NCBI GenBank assembly: GCA_017561985.1
Contig: JAFZAZ010000009.1
Span: forward strand, 1 to 27,581
DNA from: Lachnospiraceae bacterium
Lineage (GTDB): Bacteria > Bacillota_A > Clostridia > Lachnospirales > Lachnospiraceae
Length of the DNA: 27,581 nucleotides
Direction of reading: 5' to 3'
Every line of letters starts with the position of its first letter. Position 1 is the first letter of the stretch. Shown in pieces: positions 15,339-23,724 of this stretch. Position numbers and translations under genes: made by a program. The notes beneath the pieces were generated by a model, which saw only the letters and a list, made by a program, of their open reading frames with translations, made no database searches and was not told the DNA's origin.

Positions 15339-17336
15339 TCATTTTCCGTGCTTCCACGACGGCCCCTGTCCCAACATGGCAGCGGCGCCGGACAACGTGT
15401 TGCACACCGCGACGGTGAGCCACAGAAGCATCAAAACCAGGTTCATCGTGCCTCCCCTGCCCTCGTTCGAGATGTATGTGATGCCGTAGCCGGCCGCAAG
15501 CGCAAGGTTGAGCGCCGTCGCGAAAAGGGTGAGCGCAGAGGAGATCCTGCGTTCCTTCTCTGCCTTGCCGGCCCTTCCGAAGTCAAAGAAGAAGCGGATG
15601 CCCTGCTGACTGCCGGCGACTCCGTCCTGCCCGACCTCCTCGCTGTCGTTGTACGCGCCGAAACGCGCGTCATGCGCGCGCAGTATTCCCGCGCAGATCG
15701 CAAGACCCATGCCGCCGGTCTGCGACTGTTCGCTGCGGCGGTCGGTCTGGAACATCGGCTCCCAGAGCTCGCGAAGTTCCCTCCTGCTGAACGGTTCCGT
15801 CCGGTTCCACACGGAAAATCTCTCGTCCTCCGTGCCGATCACGATGGTGCTTCCCTCGTCGCCGTAGCGGACGGCGTTGGACACGAGATTGTCGATCACC
15901 ATCTCCATCAAAGCGGCGTCGCACGAGATCACGCACGAACCGCCGCTGTACCGCACCGTCATTCCCCTCGCGGCAATCGTATCCGCGTACGTTGCGAGCG
16001 TTCTCTCCGTGATCTCCTTAAGGTCGACATTTTCCCGGTGAAGCGTCACCTTCTCATCGATGACGCGCGTGTACGTGAGCATGCGGTTCAAAAGCTCGTT
16101 CACGTTGCCGCTCTCACGCGAAAGCACTTCGAGATAATGAGCCTGTTTCTCGGGCTTGCAGCCCGTCGCAAGGTACTCGGCAGTGCTGTTCATCACCGCC
16201 ACCGGCGTCTTCAGCTCATGCGCCATCGCGTTGATGAACGTGTTCCGAAGGCGTCTGACCTCCCCGCTTCTGCGCCTGTTCGCAAGCCACAGAACCGCCG
16301 TCATGATCGCAAGCGCCTGACCGAACGCAAACAGGACGATGACCGGCCGCTTCGTCCGTTTCCACGCGATCGCACCGCCGTCGAAGAGCACGAAAAATGT
16401 GCCTTTCGCGCTGTCCGCATACCTGCTTACAAGAGCGCGCTCGCTGACCGCCAGGCGGTCATTTTCCGAATCACCGGACGGGAGAAAACCGCAGGGCTTC
16501 TCGGAGCCGAATTCAATCATCGCGTCCTCGTACCGCGCATCCTTCCCGAGCGAACCCCAGTCGTCGATCATCGCACACAGTTTTTCATTTTGCACAAAGG
16601 AAATCAGCCACGTCTCGTCGTCAACCCGCGTGATCCGCTCTCCGTCACTGCCGATCTCGCTGTATTCCCCGGGCGTTTCCTTCGGCCAGTTCCACACATA
16701 ATTGTCGTCCTCCCGGAAGTCCGCCGCCCGCAGGATGAGCGTTTTGTTGTCCTCGCGCCCGTTCCGCGAATCCGCCGGGACGAACAGCGACACCTCGGTC
16801 AGCGTGACAAGACCGTTTCCGTCAATCCGCCCGCGGAAGCCGTTGACCGTCGGCCCGAATTCGATCTCCGCCAGCACTTTCGGGTTCACGCACTCGAAAA
16901 GCTCGCGCAGACCGTCCTCCTGCATGTATCTCGTGAGATCCCAGACGGTGCTTCGGTAATTGAGCGCGGACACGTCCAGGCAGACGCGGTTGTACATGAC
17001 CGCCACGTTGCCGTTCAGGAAAATGCGCGCGCCGCCGTCCTCGCTGTACATGGCGACCGCAAAGGAGTCCCTGAAATCAGGGTCCCTCACCAGGCCCCAC
17101 CGCCACAAATCCAGCTCGTCCAGGTAAGAGGCGATGTCGCGGAACACGCCGGAGCTGACCTCTCTGCCGTTAACACTCGCCCGGAGCTCGGCAGTGTATT
17201 TTTCGATCTCCGTGTGAACCGCACTTCTGCGGGTGCGGTACAGCGCATACGACAGAAGCGCCACGATTGCAAGCATGACAAGCTCGATGATGACGCAGGT
17301 TCTGACAACCGCTCTCTTGTGATTTTTCTTGCTCAA
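15339..17336 (-). CDS. Sensor histidine kinase (HisKA) with two extra C-terminal membrane helices
   Basis: Partner of the OmpR-type regulator 25 nt upstream. With the TTG start at 17336 (AGGTGG 8 nt upstream) the product has 665 residues; a GTG at 17348 is possible but has a weak site. A first helix at about 9-31 and a second at about 330-352 bracket a ~295-residue extracytoplasmic sensor region. No HAMP domain is obvious. The HisKA box FINAMAHELKTPV carries His373. The ATPase domain has DNLVSNAVRYGDEG (N box near 482-495) and TGGMGLAICAGIL (glycine box near 540). Most kinases end after the ATPase domain, but here two strongly hydrophobic segments follow (about 600-622 and 632-655), with a short basic tail. 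No frameshift or stop separates them. Confidence 0.92.
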   Translation of the reverse strand: MSKKNHKRAVVRTCVIIELVMLAIVALLSYALYRTRRSAVHTEIEKYTAELRASVNGREVSSGVFRDIASYLDELDLWRWGLVRDPDFRDSFAVAMYSEDGGARIFLNGNVAVMYNRVCLDVSALNYRSTVWDLTRYMQEDGLRELFECVNPKVLAEIEFGPTVNGFRGRIDGNGLVTLTEVSLFVPADSRNGREDNKTLILRAADFREDDNYVWNWPKETPGEYSEIGSDGERITRVDDETWLISFVQNEKLCAMIDDWGSLGKDARYEDAMIEFGSEKPCGFLPSGDSENDRLAVSERALVSRYADSAKGTFFVLFDGGAIAWKRTKRPVIVLFAFGQALAIMTAVLWLANRRRSGEVRRLRNTFINAMAHELKTPVAVMNSTAEYLATGCKPEKQAHYLEVLSRESGNVNELLNRMLTYTRVIDEKVTLHRENVDLKEITERTLATYADTIAARGMTVRYSGGSCVISCDAALMEMVIDNLVSNAVRYGDEGSTIVIGTEDERFSVWNRTEPFSRRELRELWEPMFQTDRRSEQSQTGGMGLAICAGILRAHDARFGAYNDSEEVGQDGVAGSQQGIRFFFDFGRAGKAEKERRISSALTLFATALNLALAAGYGITYISNEGRGGTMNLVLMLLWLTVAVCNTLSGAAAMLGQGPSWKHGK

Positions 17337-17361
17337 AATAATCCCCACCTTCGCTGCGTAG

Positions 17362-18030
17362 TTACGGGACGAAACGATACCCTTCCTTGATCACGGTCTC
17401 GATATGGCGGCCCTGCTCACCGAGCGCTCTGCGAAGCTTCTTGACGTGTGTGTCAACCACGCGGTCGCTGCCCTCGTAGTCCATGCCCCAGATGCGGTCA
17501 AGAATCTGCTCTCGCGAGAGAATCCTCCCGCGGTTCGCCAGAAAATACCGAAGCAGCCGGTAGTCAAGCGCCGGAAGCTCCACCTCCGCACCGTCCGCCG
17601 TGACCTTGCCGGTCACGGAGTTGACGCTCAGCCCGTCCACGGAAATCACCGCGTCCGTCATTGCGCGCCCGGCAGCTCTCTCCAGAACAGCCCTGCATTT
17701 GGCGACCAGAACCGGCAGCGAAAACGGCTTGACGATATACTCGTCCGCGCCGAGTGCATACCCCTGCAGCTGGTCCTCCTCCTGCACCCTCGCCGTCAGA
17801 AACAGGATCGGCACATCCTCCCTCGCCCGGATCCGCCTGCACACCTCGAAGCCGTTCAACCCCGGCATCATCACGTCAAGCAGCACCAGCCGAAACGAAG
17901 ATTCGCAAAATGCCTCCCACGCCCTCTGACCGTCCGCCGCCGCAACAACCTCAAACCCGTTGTCACTCAGGTAGTCCGTCATGACTTCCCGCAGATTATC
18001 ATTGTCTTCCGCCAGCAAAATACGGCACAT
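17362..18030 (-). CDS. Response regulator, OmpR/PhoB type
   Basis: A 222-residue regulator: receiver domain with acidic residues in LLAEDND, phospho-acceptor Asp in LVLLDVMMPGLNGFEV, Thr in ILFLTARV and Lys in YIVKPFS, followed by a winged-helix DNA-binding domain (LPALDYRLLRYFLANRGRIL through VDTHVKKLRRALG). The start at 18030 (MCRILLAEDN) is chosen because AAAGGAG lies about 9 nt upstream; a longer frame to 18111 adds 27 residues unlike any receiver domain. It is the first gene of the long minus-strand run and is followed at once by its kinase. A promoter lies about 100 nt upstream. Confidence 0.95.
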   Translation of the reverse strand: MCRILLAEDNDNLREVMTDYLSDNGFEVVAAADGQRAWEAFCESSFRLVLLDVMMPGLNGFEVCRRIRAREDVPILFLTARVQEEDQLQGYALGADEYIVKPFSLPVLVAKCRAVLERAAGRAMTDAVISVDGLSVNSVTGKVTADGAEVELPALDYRLLRYFLANRGRILSREQILDRIWGMDYEGSDRVVDTHVKKLRRALGEQGRHIETVIKEGYRFVP

Positions 18031-18124
18031 CGGGCATCTCCTTTCCGGGTCGTTCATCATCCGTACAACCACACAATACCAGTGGGATGTGTACTCTGTA
18101 TGTCGGCACAACCTTTGCCCTAAC

Positions 18125-18153
18125 AGTTTATCACACTACTCGCATACTTTCAA
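18125..18153 (-). promoter_or_regulatory. Promoter of the OmpR-type regulator operon
   Basis: On the minus strand TTGAAA (18148-18153) and TAAACT (18125-18130) are spaced by 17 nt, about 95 nt before the start codon at 18030. A further TATACT lies upstream near 18205-18210 without a clear -35. No gene is supported between 18031 and 18258. Confidence 0.55.
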
Positions 18154-18258
18154 TCACTGCAGGGCCCCCAGTGTCTCTGTGGACGGTAATCAAGAAAGTG
18201 CGCGAGTATAGCTCATTTCCCCAAAAAACAACCACACTCCCGCAGTTTATCGACAATA

Positions 18259-18511
18259 CGAACGTTCTTGCACTGTTTGCAATAGTGCTTTGCGCGGGTG
18301 GCTCGGACCGTGCGTCGCTGCTAGGTGCGCTCTAAAGTCAGGCGCTTCGTGCCCGTGGCAAAGGCGCTGCTGCGAGACTCGCTTCGCTCAAACACGTTCT
18401 CGCAGCGCCTTACGGGCCCTCCCGCCTGACAAGAGCGCTCTCGCACGTTCCGCAGGTCTCGAGCCTCCCGCGCAAAGCGTTGTTGCAGTCAGAGAAGTGC
18501 AAGAACGTTCG
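18259..18511. repeat. Long imperfect inverted repeat (~253 nt), possible structured RNA or foldback element
   Basis: The outer arms are perfect over 16 bp: 18259-18274 (CGAACGTTCTTGCACT) and 18496-18511. Moving inwards the arms keep pairing with small bulges: CTTTGCGCGGGTGGCTCG pairs with a segment near 18459-18479, GTCAGGCG near 18337-18344 with CGCCTGAC at 18423-18430, and TGCGAGA (18371-18377) with TCTCGCA (18398-18404). The apex is about 20 nt. On either strand the transcript would fold into one long hairpin. Reading frames through it look like chance. It lies between the terminator of the Pot operon and the promoter of the next operon. Confidence 0.8.
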
Positions 18512-18536
18512 CGCAAAGTCCCCCCAAACAAAAAAT

Positions 18537-18566
18537 GCGCTTGGCAAAAGCCAAGCGCGTTTTTTT
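18537..18566 (-). terminator. Rho-independent terminator of the Pot operon
   Basis: GCGCTTGGC (18537-18545), a four-base loop, and GCCAAGCGC (18550-18558) form a perfect 9-bp stem. On the minus strand it follows the PotD stop codon directly and is followed by ATTTTTTG. A GTTTTTTT on the plus side makes it usable in both directions. Confidence 0.93.
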
Positions 18567-19608
18567 ACTGGGTTGCAACTACCTTGATCCAAAGTTCGCT
18601 CATCTTCTTCCGCATCACTTCGTTGTCGTGGAAGATCTCGTCCTTGTCGTAGGTGCGGGGCAGATAAGCCTCGTTGTCGGCGTATTCGCCCTTGCTCATC
18701 TCATCAAGAACTTTCTTGTTCGGCGAAGCGTAACCGACGGTCTCGGTTCCGTCCATGCACTGGTCGTAGTTCAGCATGAAGTTGATGAACTTGTTGGCGA
18801 GGTCAACATTCTCGGCATCCTTCGGAATTACCATCGAGTCGAACCAGAGGTTCGTTCCGCAGGAAGGGGTGTAATAGCCCATGTTCTCATTTTCCGAAAG
18901 AATGTCAACGGCGTCGCCGGAGTATACGAGCGCGAGGTCCTTGCGCTCATTTTTCATGTTGTCGATAACCTCATCGGTTACGTAAACGGGCTTGGTGGTT
19001 TTGTTCATGTTGATCAGCCACTGGTAAGCCTCCTCAATCTGAGCCTCGTCCTCCGTGTTGCAGGAGTAACCGAGCTGCTTGAGGGCGATCATGAAACCGT
19101 CGCGTGCGGAGTCATACATGTACGCGCGGCCTGCGTATTTTTCGCTGGCGAAGATGCCAAAGCCGAGCTCCTCAAGATCCGAGAGCGGCACGTTGTTCTT
19201 GTTGTAAACGATGCCGACCGTTCCCCAGAAGTAGGGGATCGAGTAGTCGTTGTCAGGGTCGAAGGAAAGGTTCTTCACCTGATCGGCAAGGTTGTCGATG
19301 TTGGTCATGGCGCTCTTGTCGAGCTTCTGGAGCATGTTCTCCTTCAGGAGACGCTCGATCATGTAGTCGGAAGGAATCAGGACATCGTATTTGCTGCCGC
19401 CCTGAAGCTTCGTGTACATTGCCTCGTTGGAATCGAAGTTGTCGATGATCACTTCGCAGTCATATTCATCCTCGAAATCTGCGATGACATTCTCACCGAG
19501 ATACTCTCCGGGAAGGAAGAGCTTCAGCTTTTCCTTCTTGCCGCCGCAGCCGGTCAGGGCTGTAAGGCAGAGAACGACGATCACAACCGATAAAATCACT
19601 TTCTTCAT
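18565..19608 (-). CDS. potD: Spermidine/putrescine ABC transporter substrate-binding lipoprotein (PotD)
   Basis: A 347-residue extracytoplasmic binding protein anchored as a lipoprotein: signal MKKVILSVVIVVLCLTALTGCGG with the lipobox LTGC (Cys21). The mature part has PotD/PotF-type features: FLPGEYLGENVIADFEDEY, YDVLIPSDYMIERL, the aromatic polyamine-pocket segments YSIPYFWGTVGIVYNK and ALVYSGDAVDIL, and FDSMVIPKDAENVDLANKFI. GGAGGT precedes the ATG by about 9 nt. It is the last gene of the potABCD operon, 72 nt after potC, the usual order. A 12-bp palindrome (19640-19651) lies in that spacer. Spermidine versus putrescine preference cannot be fixed. Confidence 0.95.
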   Translation of the reverse strand: MKKVILSVVIVVLCLTALTGCGGKKEKLKLFLPGEYLGENVIADFEDEYDCEVIIDNFDSNEAMYTKLQGGSKYDVLIPSDYMIERLLKENMLQKLDKSAMTNIDNLADQVKNLSFDPDNDYSIPYFWGTVGIVYNKNNVPLSDLEELGFGIFASEKYAGRAYMYDSARDGFMIALKQLGYSCNTEDEAQIEEAYQWLINMNKTTKPVYVTDEVIDNMKNERKDLALVYSGDAVDILSENENMGYYTPSCGTNLWFDSMVIPKDAENVDLANKFINFMLNYDQCMDGTETVGYASPNKKVLDEMSKGEYADNEAYLPRTYDKDEIFHDNEVMRKKMSELWIKVVATQ

Positions 19609-19680
19609 TACTTTCTTACCTCCGGTAATTCTATTCGCACGGGCATGCCCGGCTGTTTCATATGGGGTTCGCGCAGCGCG

Positions 19681-20502
19681 TCACTGCGCAGATTCCGCTG
19701 CAGCTGCCTCCTCGCGGCGTCTGCGGCGTCTCGTTCCGATGGCGGAAGCGATGTTGTAAAGGATAAGTCCCGCGGTGATCAGAACGATGACGAGCGTCGA
19801 GAGCGCATTGATCGAAGGGTTCACGCGCTTGCGCATCGTGTACACGGCGATGGAGATGTTGTTCACGCCGTTTCCGGTCGAAAAATACGAGATGACGAAG
19901 TCGTCGAAAGACATCGTGAACGCGATCAGCGCACCCGAGATAATGCCGGGCAGCACCTGCGGAATGATGACCTTGACAAGTGCCTGCATCGGCGTCGCAC
20001 CGAGGTCCATCGCGGCTTCCGCGAGGTTCGGATCGAGCGTACGCAGCTTCGGCATGATACTCAGTATCACGTACGGGATACAGAACATTATGTGCGCAAG
20101 CAAAAGTGTGATAAAGCCCTTGTCCACGTGCAGCGCACTGAAGAACATCAAAAGTCCGATGGCCGTCACGATATCGGGGTTCATCATCGGAAGTTCGTTG
20201 ACCTGCTCTACCGCAAAGCGCAGCAGGCGTCCGGACTTCGAAAGACCGATAGCCGTGAGGGTTCCCACGATCGTCGAGACGAGCGTCGCGATCACGGCGA
20301 TCACCACCGTGTATACGATGGCGTTCATCATCGTGCGGTCATTGAACATCTTCTCATACCAGCGCGTCGAGAATCCCGCGAACTTCGTGAGCGACTTGCT
20401 GTCGTTGAACGAGAAGATCACTGTATATACGATCGGCGAATAAAGGAAGAGAACCAAAAGCATCATTCCGATCGTGCCGAGATAACGTTTCTTCGGTTTC
20501 AT
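19681..20502 (-). CDS. potC: Spermidine/putrescine ABC transporter permease PotC
   Basis: A 273-residue inner-membrane permease with six hydrophobic segments. The coupling (EAA) loop EAAMDLGATPMQALVKVIIP, which docks on the PotA ATPase, is clear, and FDDFVISYFSTGNGVNNISI near the C-terminus is typical of PotC. The end is a basic and alanine-rich tail (TRRRRRREEAAAAESAQ). Its ATG overlaps the stop of potB by four bases (ATGA), so translation is coupled. Length is close to E. coli PotC. Confidence 0.95.
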   Translation of the reverse strand: MKPKKRYLGTIGMMLLVLFLYSPIVYTVIFSFNDSKSLTKFAGFSTRWYEKMFNDRTMMNAIVYTVVIAVIATLVSTIVGTLTAIGLSKSGRLLRFAVEQVNELPMMNPDIVTAIGLLMFFSALHVDKGFITLLLAHIMFCIPYVILSIMPKLRTLDPNLAEAAMDLGATPMQALVKVIIPQVLPGIISGALIAFTMSFDDFVISYFSTGNGVNNISIAVYTMRKRVNPSINALSTLVIVLITAGLILYNIASAIGTRRRRRREEAAAAESAQ

Positions 20503-21335
20503 GCGTTTGCCTCTCCTTTCTCGGTGGTATCCACCTTTCTGGTGATGTACATGGAGAGGATGATGATCAACGCCATGATCAGGGAGATCGCGCTGCCGAA
20601 GTTCCAGTCTCCCGCGCCGAGGAAGTACTGCTCGATCACATTACCTACGAGCATGTACTGTCCGCCTCCGAGCATGTTCGGAATTGCGAAACTCGACACC
20701 GCGGGCAGGAACACAAGCGTGATTCCGCTGATGATACCCGGAAGCGAGAGCGGAAGCGTCACGCGCAGGAAACTCTGCACGCGGTTCGCACCGAGGTCGC
20801 TGGCTGCCTCTAAGAGGCTTCGATCCATCTTCGTGAGCGATGTGTATATCTGCAGTATCATGAACGGCATGAAGTTGTAAACCATACCGAGGATGACGGC
20901 AAATTCCGTGTACATCATTTTGTACGGTCCGAGCCCGATCAAACCGAGCAGGTTGTTCACGATTCCCTTGTCATCCAGGATTCCGATCCACGCGTAGGTG
21001 CGGACAAGAAGGTTGATCCACGTCGGGAACGTGATGATCAGCACCCAGCGCATCTTGAAGCGCTCGCTCGTCGTGGCGATGTAATACGCCGGAAAATATC
21101 CGAGCACAAGGCAGATGACTGTCGTGATCGCCGCTACGCGGATCGAGCGGAACAATATCTTCGCGAACAGCTTGTCGCTGAAAAACCTCGCAAAATTATC
21201 GATTGTAAACCTCGTCGTGACGACGTCGTTTCCCTGTGTCGTGAACGCGTAAAGAACGATCAGAAGCATCGGCGCCACGATCAGAATGAGCGCCCACACG
21301 ATGTAGGGATAGGTCATTCTTCGAAACTGTTTCAT
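20499..21335 (-). CDS. potB: Spermidine/putrescine ABC transporter permease PotB
   Basis: A 278-residue permease with six membrane segments and the EAA loop LLEAASDLGANRVQSFLRVT. Family-specific stretches include PTWINLLVRTYAWIGIL and SSFAIPNMLGGGQYMLVGNV. AAAGGA lies about 5 nt upstream of the ATG. It forms the heterodimeric channel with PotC. A 70-nt spacer separates it from potA and contains a GC-rich hairpin close to its ribosome site. Confidence 0.95.
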   Translation of the reverse strand: MKQFRRMTYPYIVWALILIVAPMLLIVLYAFTTQGNDVVTTRFTIDNFARFFSDKLFAKILFRSIRVAAITTVICLVLGYFPAYYIATTSERFKMRWVLIITFPTWINLLVRTYAWIGILDDKGIVNNLLGLIGLGPYKMMYTEFAVILGMVYNFMPFMILQIYTSLTKMDRSLLEAASDLGANRVQSFLRVTLPLSLPGIISGITLVFLPAVSSFAIPNMLGGGQYMLVGNVIEQYFLGAGDWNFGSAISLIMALIIILSMYITRKVDTTEKGEANA

Positions 21336-21347
21336 GGTTTCCTTTCC

Positions 21348-21363
21348 GGCCGGAGAACCGGCC
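21348..21363 (-). other. Intercistronic hairpin between potA and potB
   Basis: GGCCGG (21348-21353), loop of four, CCGGCC (21358-21363), a perfect 6-bp GC stem only a few bases upstream of the AAAGGA ribosome site of potB. It could tune potB translation or protect the message. There is no T tract, so it is not a terminator. Confidence 0.5.
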
Positions 21364-21405
21364 CAGTACGGTGTTCTTCAAAGCTTCGGCGCACGCCTCG
21401 CTTTG

Positions 21406-23049
21406 TCAGAAGTTTTTGGACTTCTCCATGATGTGCAGATCGTCGCGGTCGAAATCAAGTCCGACGGCCATGCCGACCTTGCACTCTTTCGTCGTGTCGA
21501 CACGGTACTCGTAACCGCGCGTTTTGAACGTTACGGGGTAGGTTCCCGGAGTGATCTCCGCAGGGTTGAAATCGTAAACCACATCCACGATCTCCACCGG
21601 ATCCTCGCTCTCGAGGTCGAACGCCTGCGCGTTGGCCCAGATCTTTAAGTCGGTTCCGAGAGCAACGCTCTCGCCGATCTCGTCTGCTTTCTTAAAGAAG
21701 TTCACGGCGTAGATGACTTCTCCGTGCTCCTCGTCGATATAACGGTTCGGCTCCTGAACGATCGCCGTCGCGGTCACTTTCGTCCCCGCCGCCGTGTAAA
21801 ATGTCACAGGGTACCGGCCGTTCTCCTCGCTGATCTCGTACTCGAGCTTCGTGATGGAGATTCGCTCGTCCGTATCCGGATTCCACGCCTGCGCGTCCGC
21901 ACGATCGACGATGAACGCATCCGCATTTGCCGGATTCTCGTTCATCTGCTGTACGTCGTCGGCGTCGAGATAGAAGTCGTTCGCACTCATCTTCTCATTT
22001 GCCGCCTCGTTGTACACGGGCTTGTCCTCGGACACAACCATGTCAACGGTGATCGTGGTGCCGGCCTTCGTCTCAACGACCGTCTCGTAGTGAACGCCCT
22101 TGAACAGCACGGAGCGCACGATACCGCGCAGCTTGCCCTTGCCCGCAGGCACGATGTCGAGGTCCTCGGGACGGATGACCACATCGACGCGCTCATTTTC
22201 CGAGAAACCCGCATCCTCGCAGTCGAACTGCTTGTCCTCGAACATGACGCGGTAATCCTTGATCATCACGCCGTCGACGATGTTGCTCTCGCCGATGAAG
22301 TTCGCGACATAGCGGTTGACGGGCTCGTTATAAATATCGGTCGGCGATCCGATCTGCTGGATGTTGCCGTCCTTCATGATGACGATCTTGTCGGACATCG
22401 TCAGCGCCTCTTCCTGATCGTGCGTGACGAAGATGAACGTGATTCCGACTTCTTTCTGAATCTTCTTGAGCTCGCGCTGCATTCCCTTGCGAAGCTTCGC
22501 GTCCAATGCACCGAGAGGCTCGTCCAGAAGGAGTACCTTCGGCTCGTTGACAAGCGCACGCGCGATCGCGACTCGCTGCTGCTGACCGCCGGACATCTCG
22601 AATACGGCTTTCTTGCTGTACTCCTCGAGGCCGACCAGCTTGAGCATACGCATGACCTTCTGGTAAATGATATCCTTCGGCTCCTTCTTGATCTTCAGGC
22701 CGAAAGCTACGTTGTCAAACACATTCATGTGCGGGAAGAGCGCGTACTTCTGGAAGACCGTGTTGAGGTCTCTCTTGTACGGCGGAAGGTTCGTGATGTC
22801 CTCGCCGTCGAAGATCACGCTTCCCTCGTCGGGCATCAGGAAGCCGCCGAGGATACGCAGCAGAGTCGTCTTGCCGCAGCCGGACGGGCCGAGCAGCGTC
22901 ACAAACTCGTTCTCGTAAATGTCCAGATTGATTCCCTTGAGGATCAGCTGGCCGTCAAATTTCTTAACAATGTTGGTGAACTGGATCAGTTTCTTCGGTC
23001 CGCTCTTGCGGGAAATGACCTCGTCGCGTCCGTTCGTTTGCTCACTCAT
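21406..23049 (-). CDS. potA: Spermidine/putrescine ABC transporter ATPase PotA with an unusual Ig-like insertion in its TOBE region
   Basis: Cytoplasmic ATPase of the importer. The 547-residue product is far longer than the usual ~350-380. Residues 20-250 are a standard ABC domain: Walker A GPSGCGKT (54-61), Q-loop VFQKYALFP, signature [15 protein letters not shown] (152-166), Walker B VLLLDEP (172-178), switch His210. A TOBE domain begins at about 287 ([13 protein letters not shown], then [18 protein letters not shown]). It should close soon after residue 337, but the expected closing strand, [18 protein letters not shown], comes only at 524-541. The ~185 residues between contain two similar beta-rich units (see findings). 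GGAGG lies 8 nt before the ATG. It follows the regulator gene by 24 nt. Confidence 0.94.
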   Translation of the reverse strand: MSEQTNGRDEVISRKSGPKKLIQFTNIVKKFDGQLILKGINLDIYENEFVTLLGPSGCGKTTLLRILGGFLMPDEGSVIFDGEDITNLPPYKRDLNTVFQKYALFPHMNVFDNVAFGLKIKKEPKDIIYQKVMRMLKLVGLEEYSKKAVFEMSGGQQQRVAIARALVNEPKVLLLDEPLGALDAKLRKGMQRELKKIQKEVGITFIFVTHDQEEALTMSDKIVIMKDGNIQQIGSPTDIYNEPVNRYVANFIGESNIVDGVMIKDYRVMFEDKQFDCEDAGFSENERVDVVIRPEDLDIVPAGKGKLRGIVRSVLFKGVHYETVVETKAGTTITVDMVVSEDKPVYNEAANEKMSANDFYLDADDVQQMNENPANADAFIVDRADAQAWNPDTDERISITKLEYEISEENGRYPVTFYTAAGTKVTATAIVQEPNRYIDEEHGEVIYAVNFFKKADEIGESVALGTDLKIWANAQAFDLESEDPVEIVDVVYDFNPAEITPGTYPVTFKTRGYEYRVDTTKECKVGMAVGLDFDRDDLHIMEKSKNF

Positions 23050-23073
23050 GTTTTTTCCTCCTGACGATTCCTT

Positions 23074-23607
23074 TTAAAAGACCGGCGGCGTGGATACCCA
23101 AAGCACCTTCGCCGGTTTCTTCGAAGCATTGACCAACCGATGCTCCTCGCGCCCTCTTACGTAAAATGTCTCACCCTTGCGCAGCGTGTGTTTCGCGTCT
23201 CCGACGTACAAAACAACCGTGCCCTCGAGACAGTATCCGAACTCCTCACCGTTGTGCGGCTCCACCGCGAACGACTCGCTCCCCGCGGGAATCTCTAAAA
23301 GGATCGGTTCCATCTCGTTGCGCTGTGCGTTCGGGACGATCCAGCGGACCGTATAGTCCTCGCGCTCGTCCTCAAAGAAGTCGTTGCGCCGGAACACAAT
23401 GTTCTCCGGCTCCTCCTCGCGGAAGAACTCGCCGAGCGAGCTTCCGAGCGCCTCGAGAATGTCGTGCAGCGTCGCAATCGACGGCGACGTGAGGTTCCGT
23501 TCCACCTGGGAGAGGAAGCCCTTCGTCAACTCGCTGCGGGAGGCTAACTCCTCCAGCGTCAGGTCCTGTCTGACCCTCATCTGTTTCAAGCGATGTCCGA
23601 TGTCCAT
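23074..23607 (-). CDS. XRE-family regulator with C-terminal cupin domain, polyamine-operon regulator
   Basis: A 177-residue regulator. Residues 4-60 are an XRE helix-turn-helix (IGHRLKQMRVRQDLTLEELA, then SRSELTKGFLSQVERN), and residues 105-175 are a small cupin barrel (EPHNGEEFGYCLEGTVVLYV through GREEHRLVN) that probably binds a small ligand. This PuuR/YdcN-like architecture commonly controls polyamine or amino-acid genes. It is the first gene of the operon, 24 nt before potA, with GGAGGA before its ATG. Paired TACTAAAC repeats between the promoter and the gene are candidate autoregulatory operators. That polyamine is its ligand is inferred from context. Confidence 0.93.
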   Translation of the reverse strand: MDIGHRLKQMRVRQDLTLEELASRSELTKGFLSQVERNLTSPSIATLHDILEALGSSLGEFFREEEPENIVFRRNDFFEDEREDYTVRWIVPNAQRNEMEPILLEIPAGSESFAVEPHNGEEFGYCLEGTVVLYVGDAKHTLRKGETFYVRGREEHRLVNASKKPAKVLWVSTPPVF

Positions 23608-23628
23608 ATCGTCCTCCGCGTTTCGGTA

Positions 23629-23658
23629 TACTAAACAAAAAGATTATTGTTACTAAAC
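23629..23658 (-). promoter_or_regulatory. Paired operator-like repeats upstream of the XRE-cupin gene
   Basis: TACTAAAC occurs at 23629-23636 and again at 23651-23658, 22 bp apart, about two helical turns, on the same face of the DNA. The first copy is part of GTATACTAAAC, which carries partial dyad symmetry. Both lie between the -10 box and the start codon of the regulator, a natural place for repression. Confidence 0.5.
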
Positions 23659-23677
23659 TTTTTCGCAAACTGATACC

Positions 23678-23705
23678 ATTATACATACTTTGTACGGAAA
23701 AGCAA
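23678..23705 (-). promoter_or_regulatory. Promoter of the regulator-potABCD operon
   Basis: On the minus strand a consensus TATAAT (23678-23683) with TTGCTT (23700-23705) 16 nt upstream, about 70 nt before the regulator start codon. It is the only strong -10 in the AT-rich gap 23608-23710. Confidence 0.72.
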
Positions 23706-23710
23706 TAGTA

Positions 23711-23724
23711 TTTTCCGCGGAAAA
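23711..23724. promoter_or_regulatory. 14-bp perfect palindrome just upstream of the pot promoter
   Basis: TTTTCCGCGGAAAA is a perfect 14-bp dyad located 5 bp upstream of the proposed -35 box, between that promoter and the terminator of the upstream operon. Its position fits an activator or repressor site. Confidence 0.4.

Noticed and set aside
15309..17390. A 693-residue plus-strand reading frame opposite the sensor kinase
   Set aside because: It is the antisense of a clear HisKA kinase; GC-rich third positions keep the opposite strand open. The product is rich in Arg/His/Asp with no domain. The same applies to the long opposite frames at 2832-4097, 4000-5169, 6262-7425, 7431-8837 and 21724-23064.
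18290..18652. Reading frames across the long inverted repeat
   Set aside because: They are produced by the repeat arms, have no ribosome site and run into the terminator and the PotD gene; Arg/Ser-rich products show no domain.
19640..19651. CGGGCATGCCCG palindrome between potC and potD
   Set aside because: A perfect 12-bp dyad, but as RNA it allows only a 4-bp stem with a 4-nt loop and no T tract; kept only as a remark under potD.
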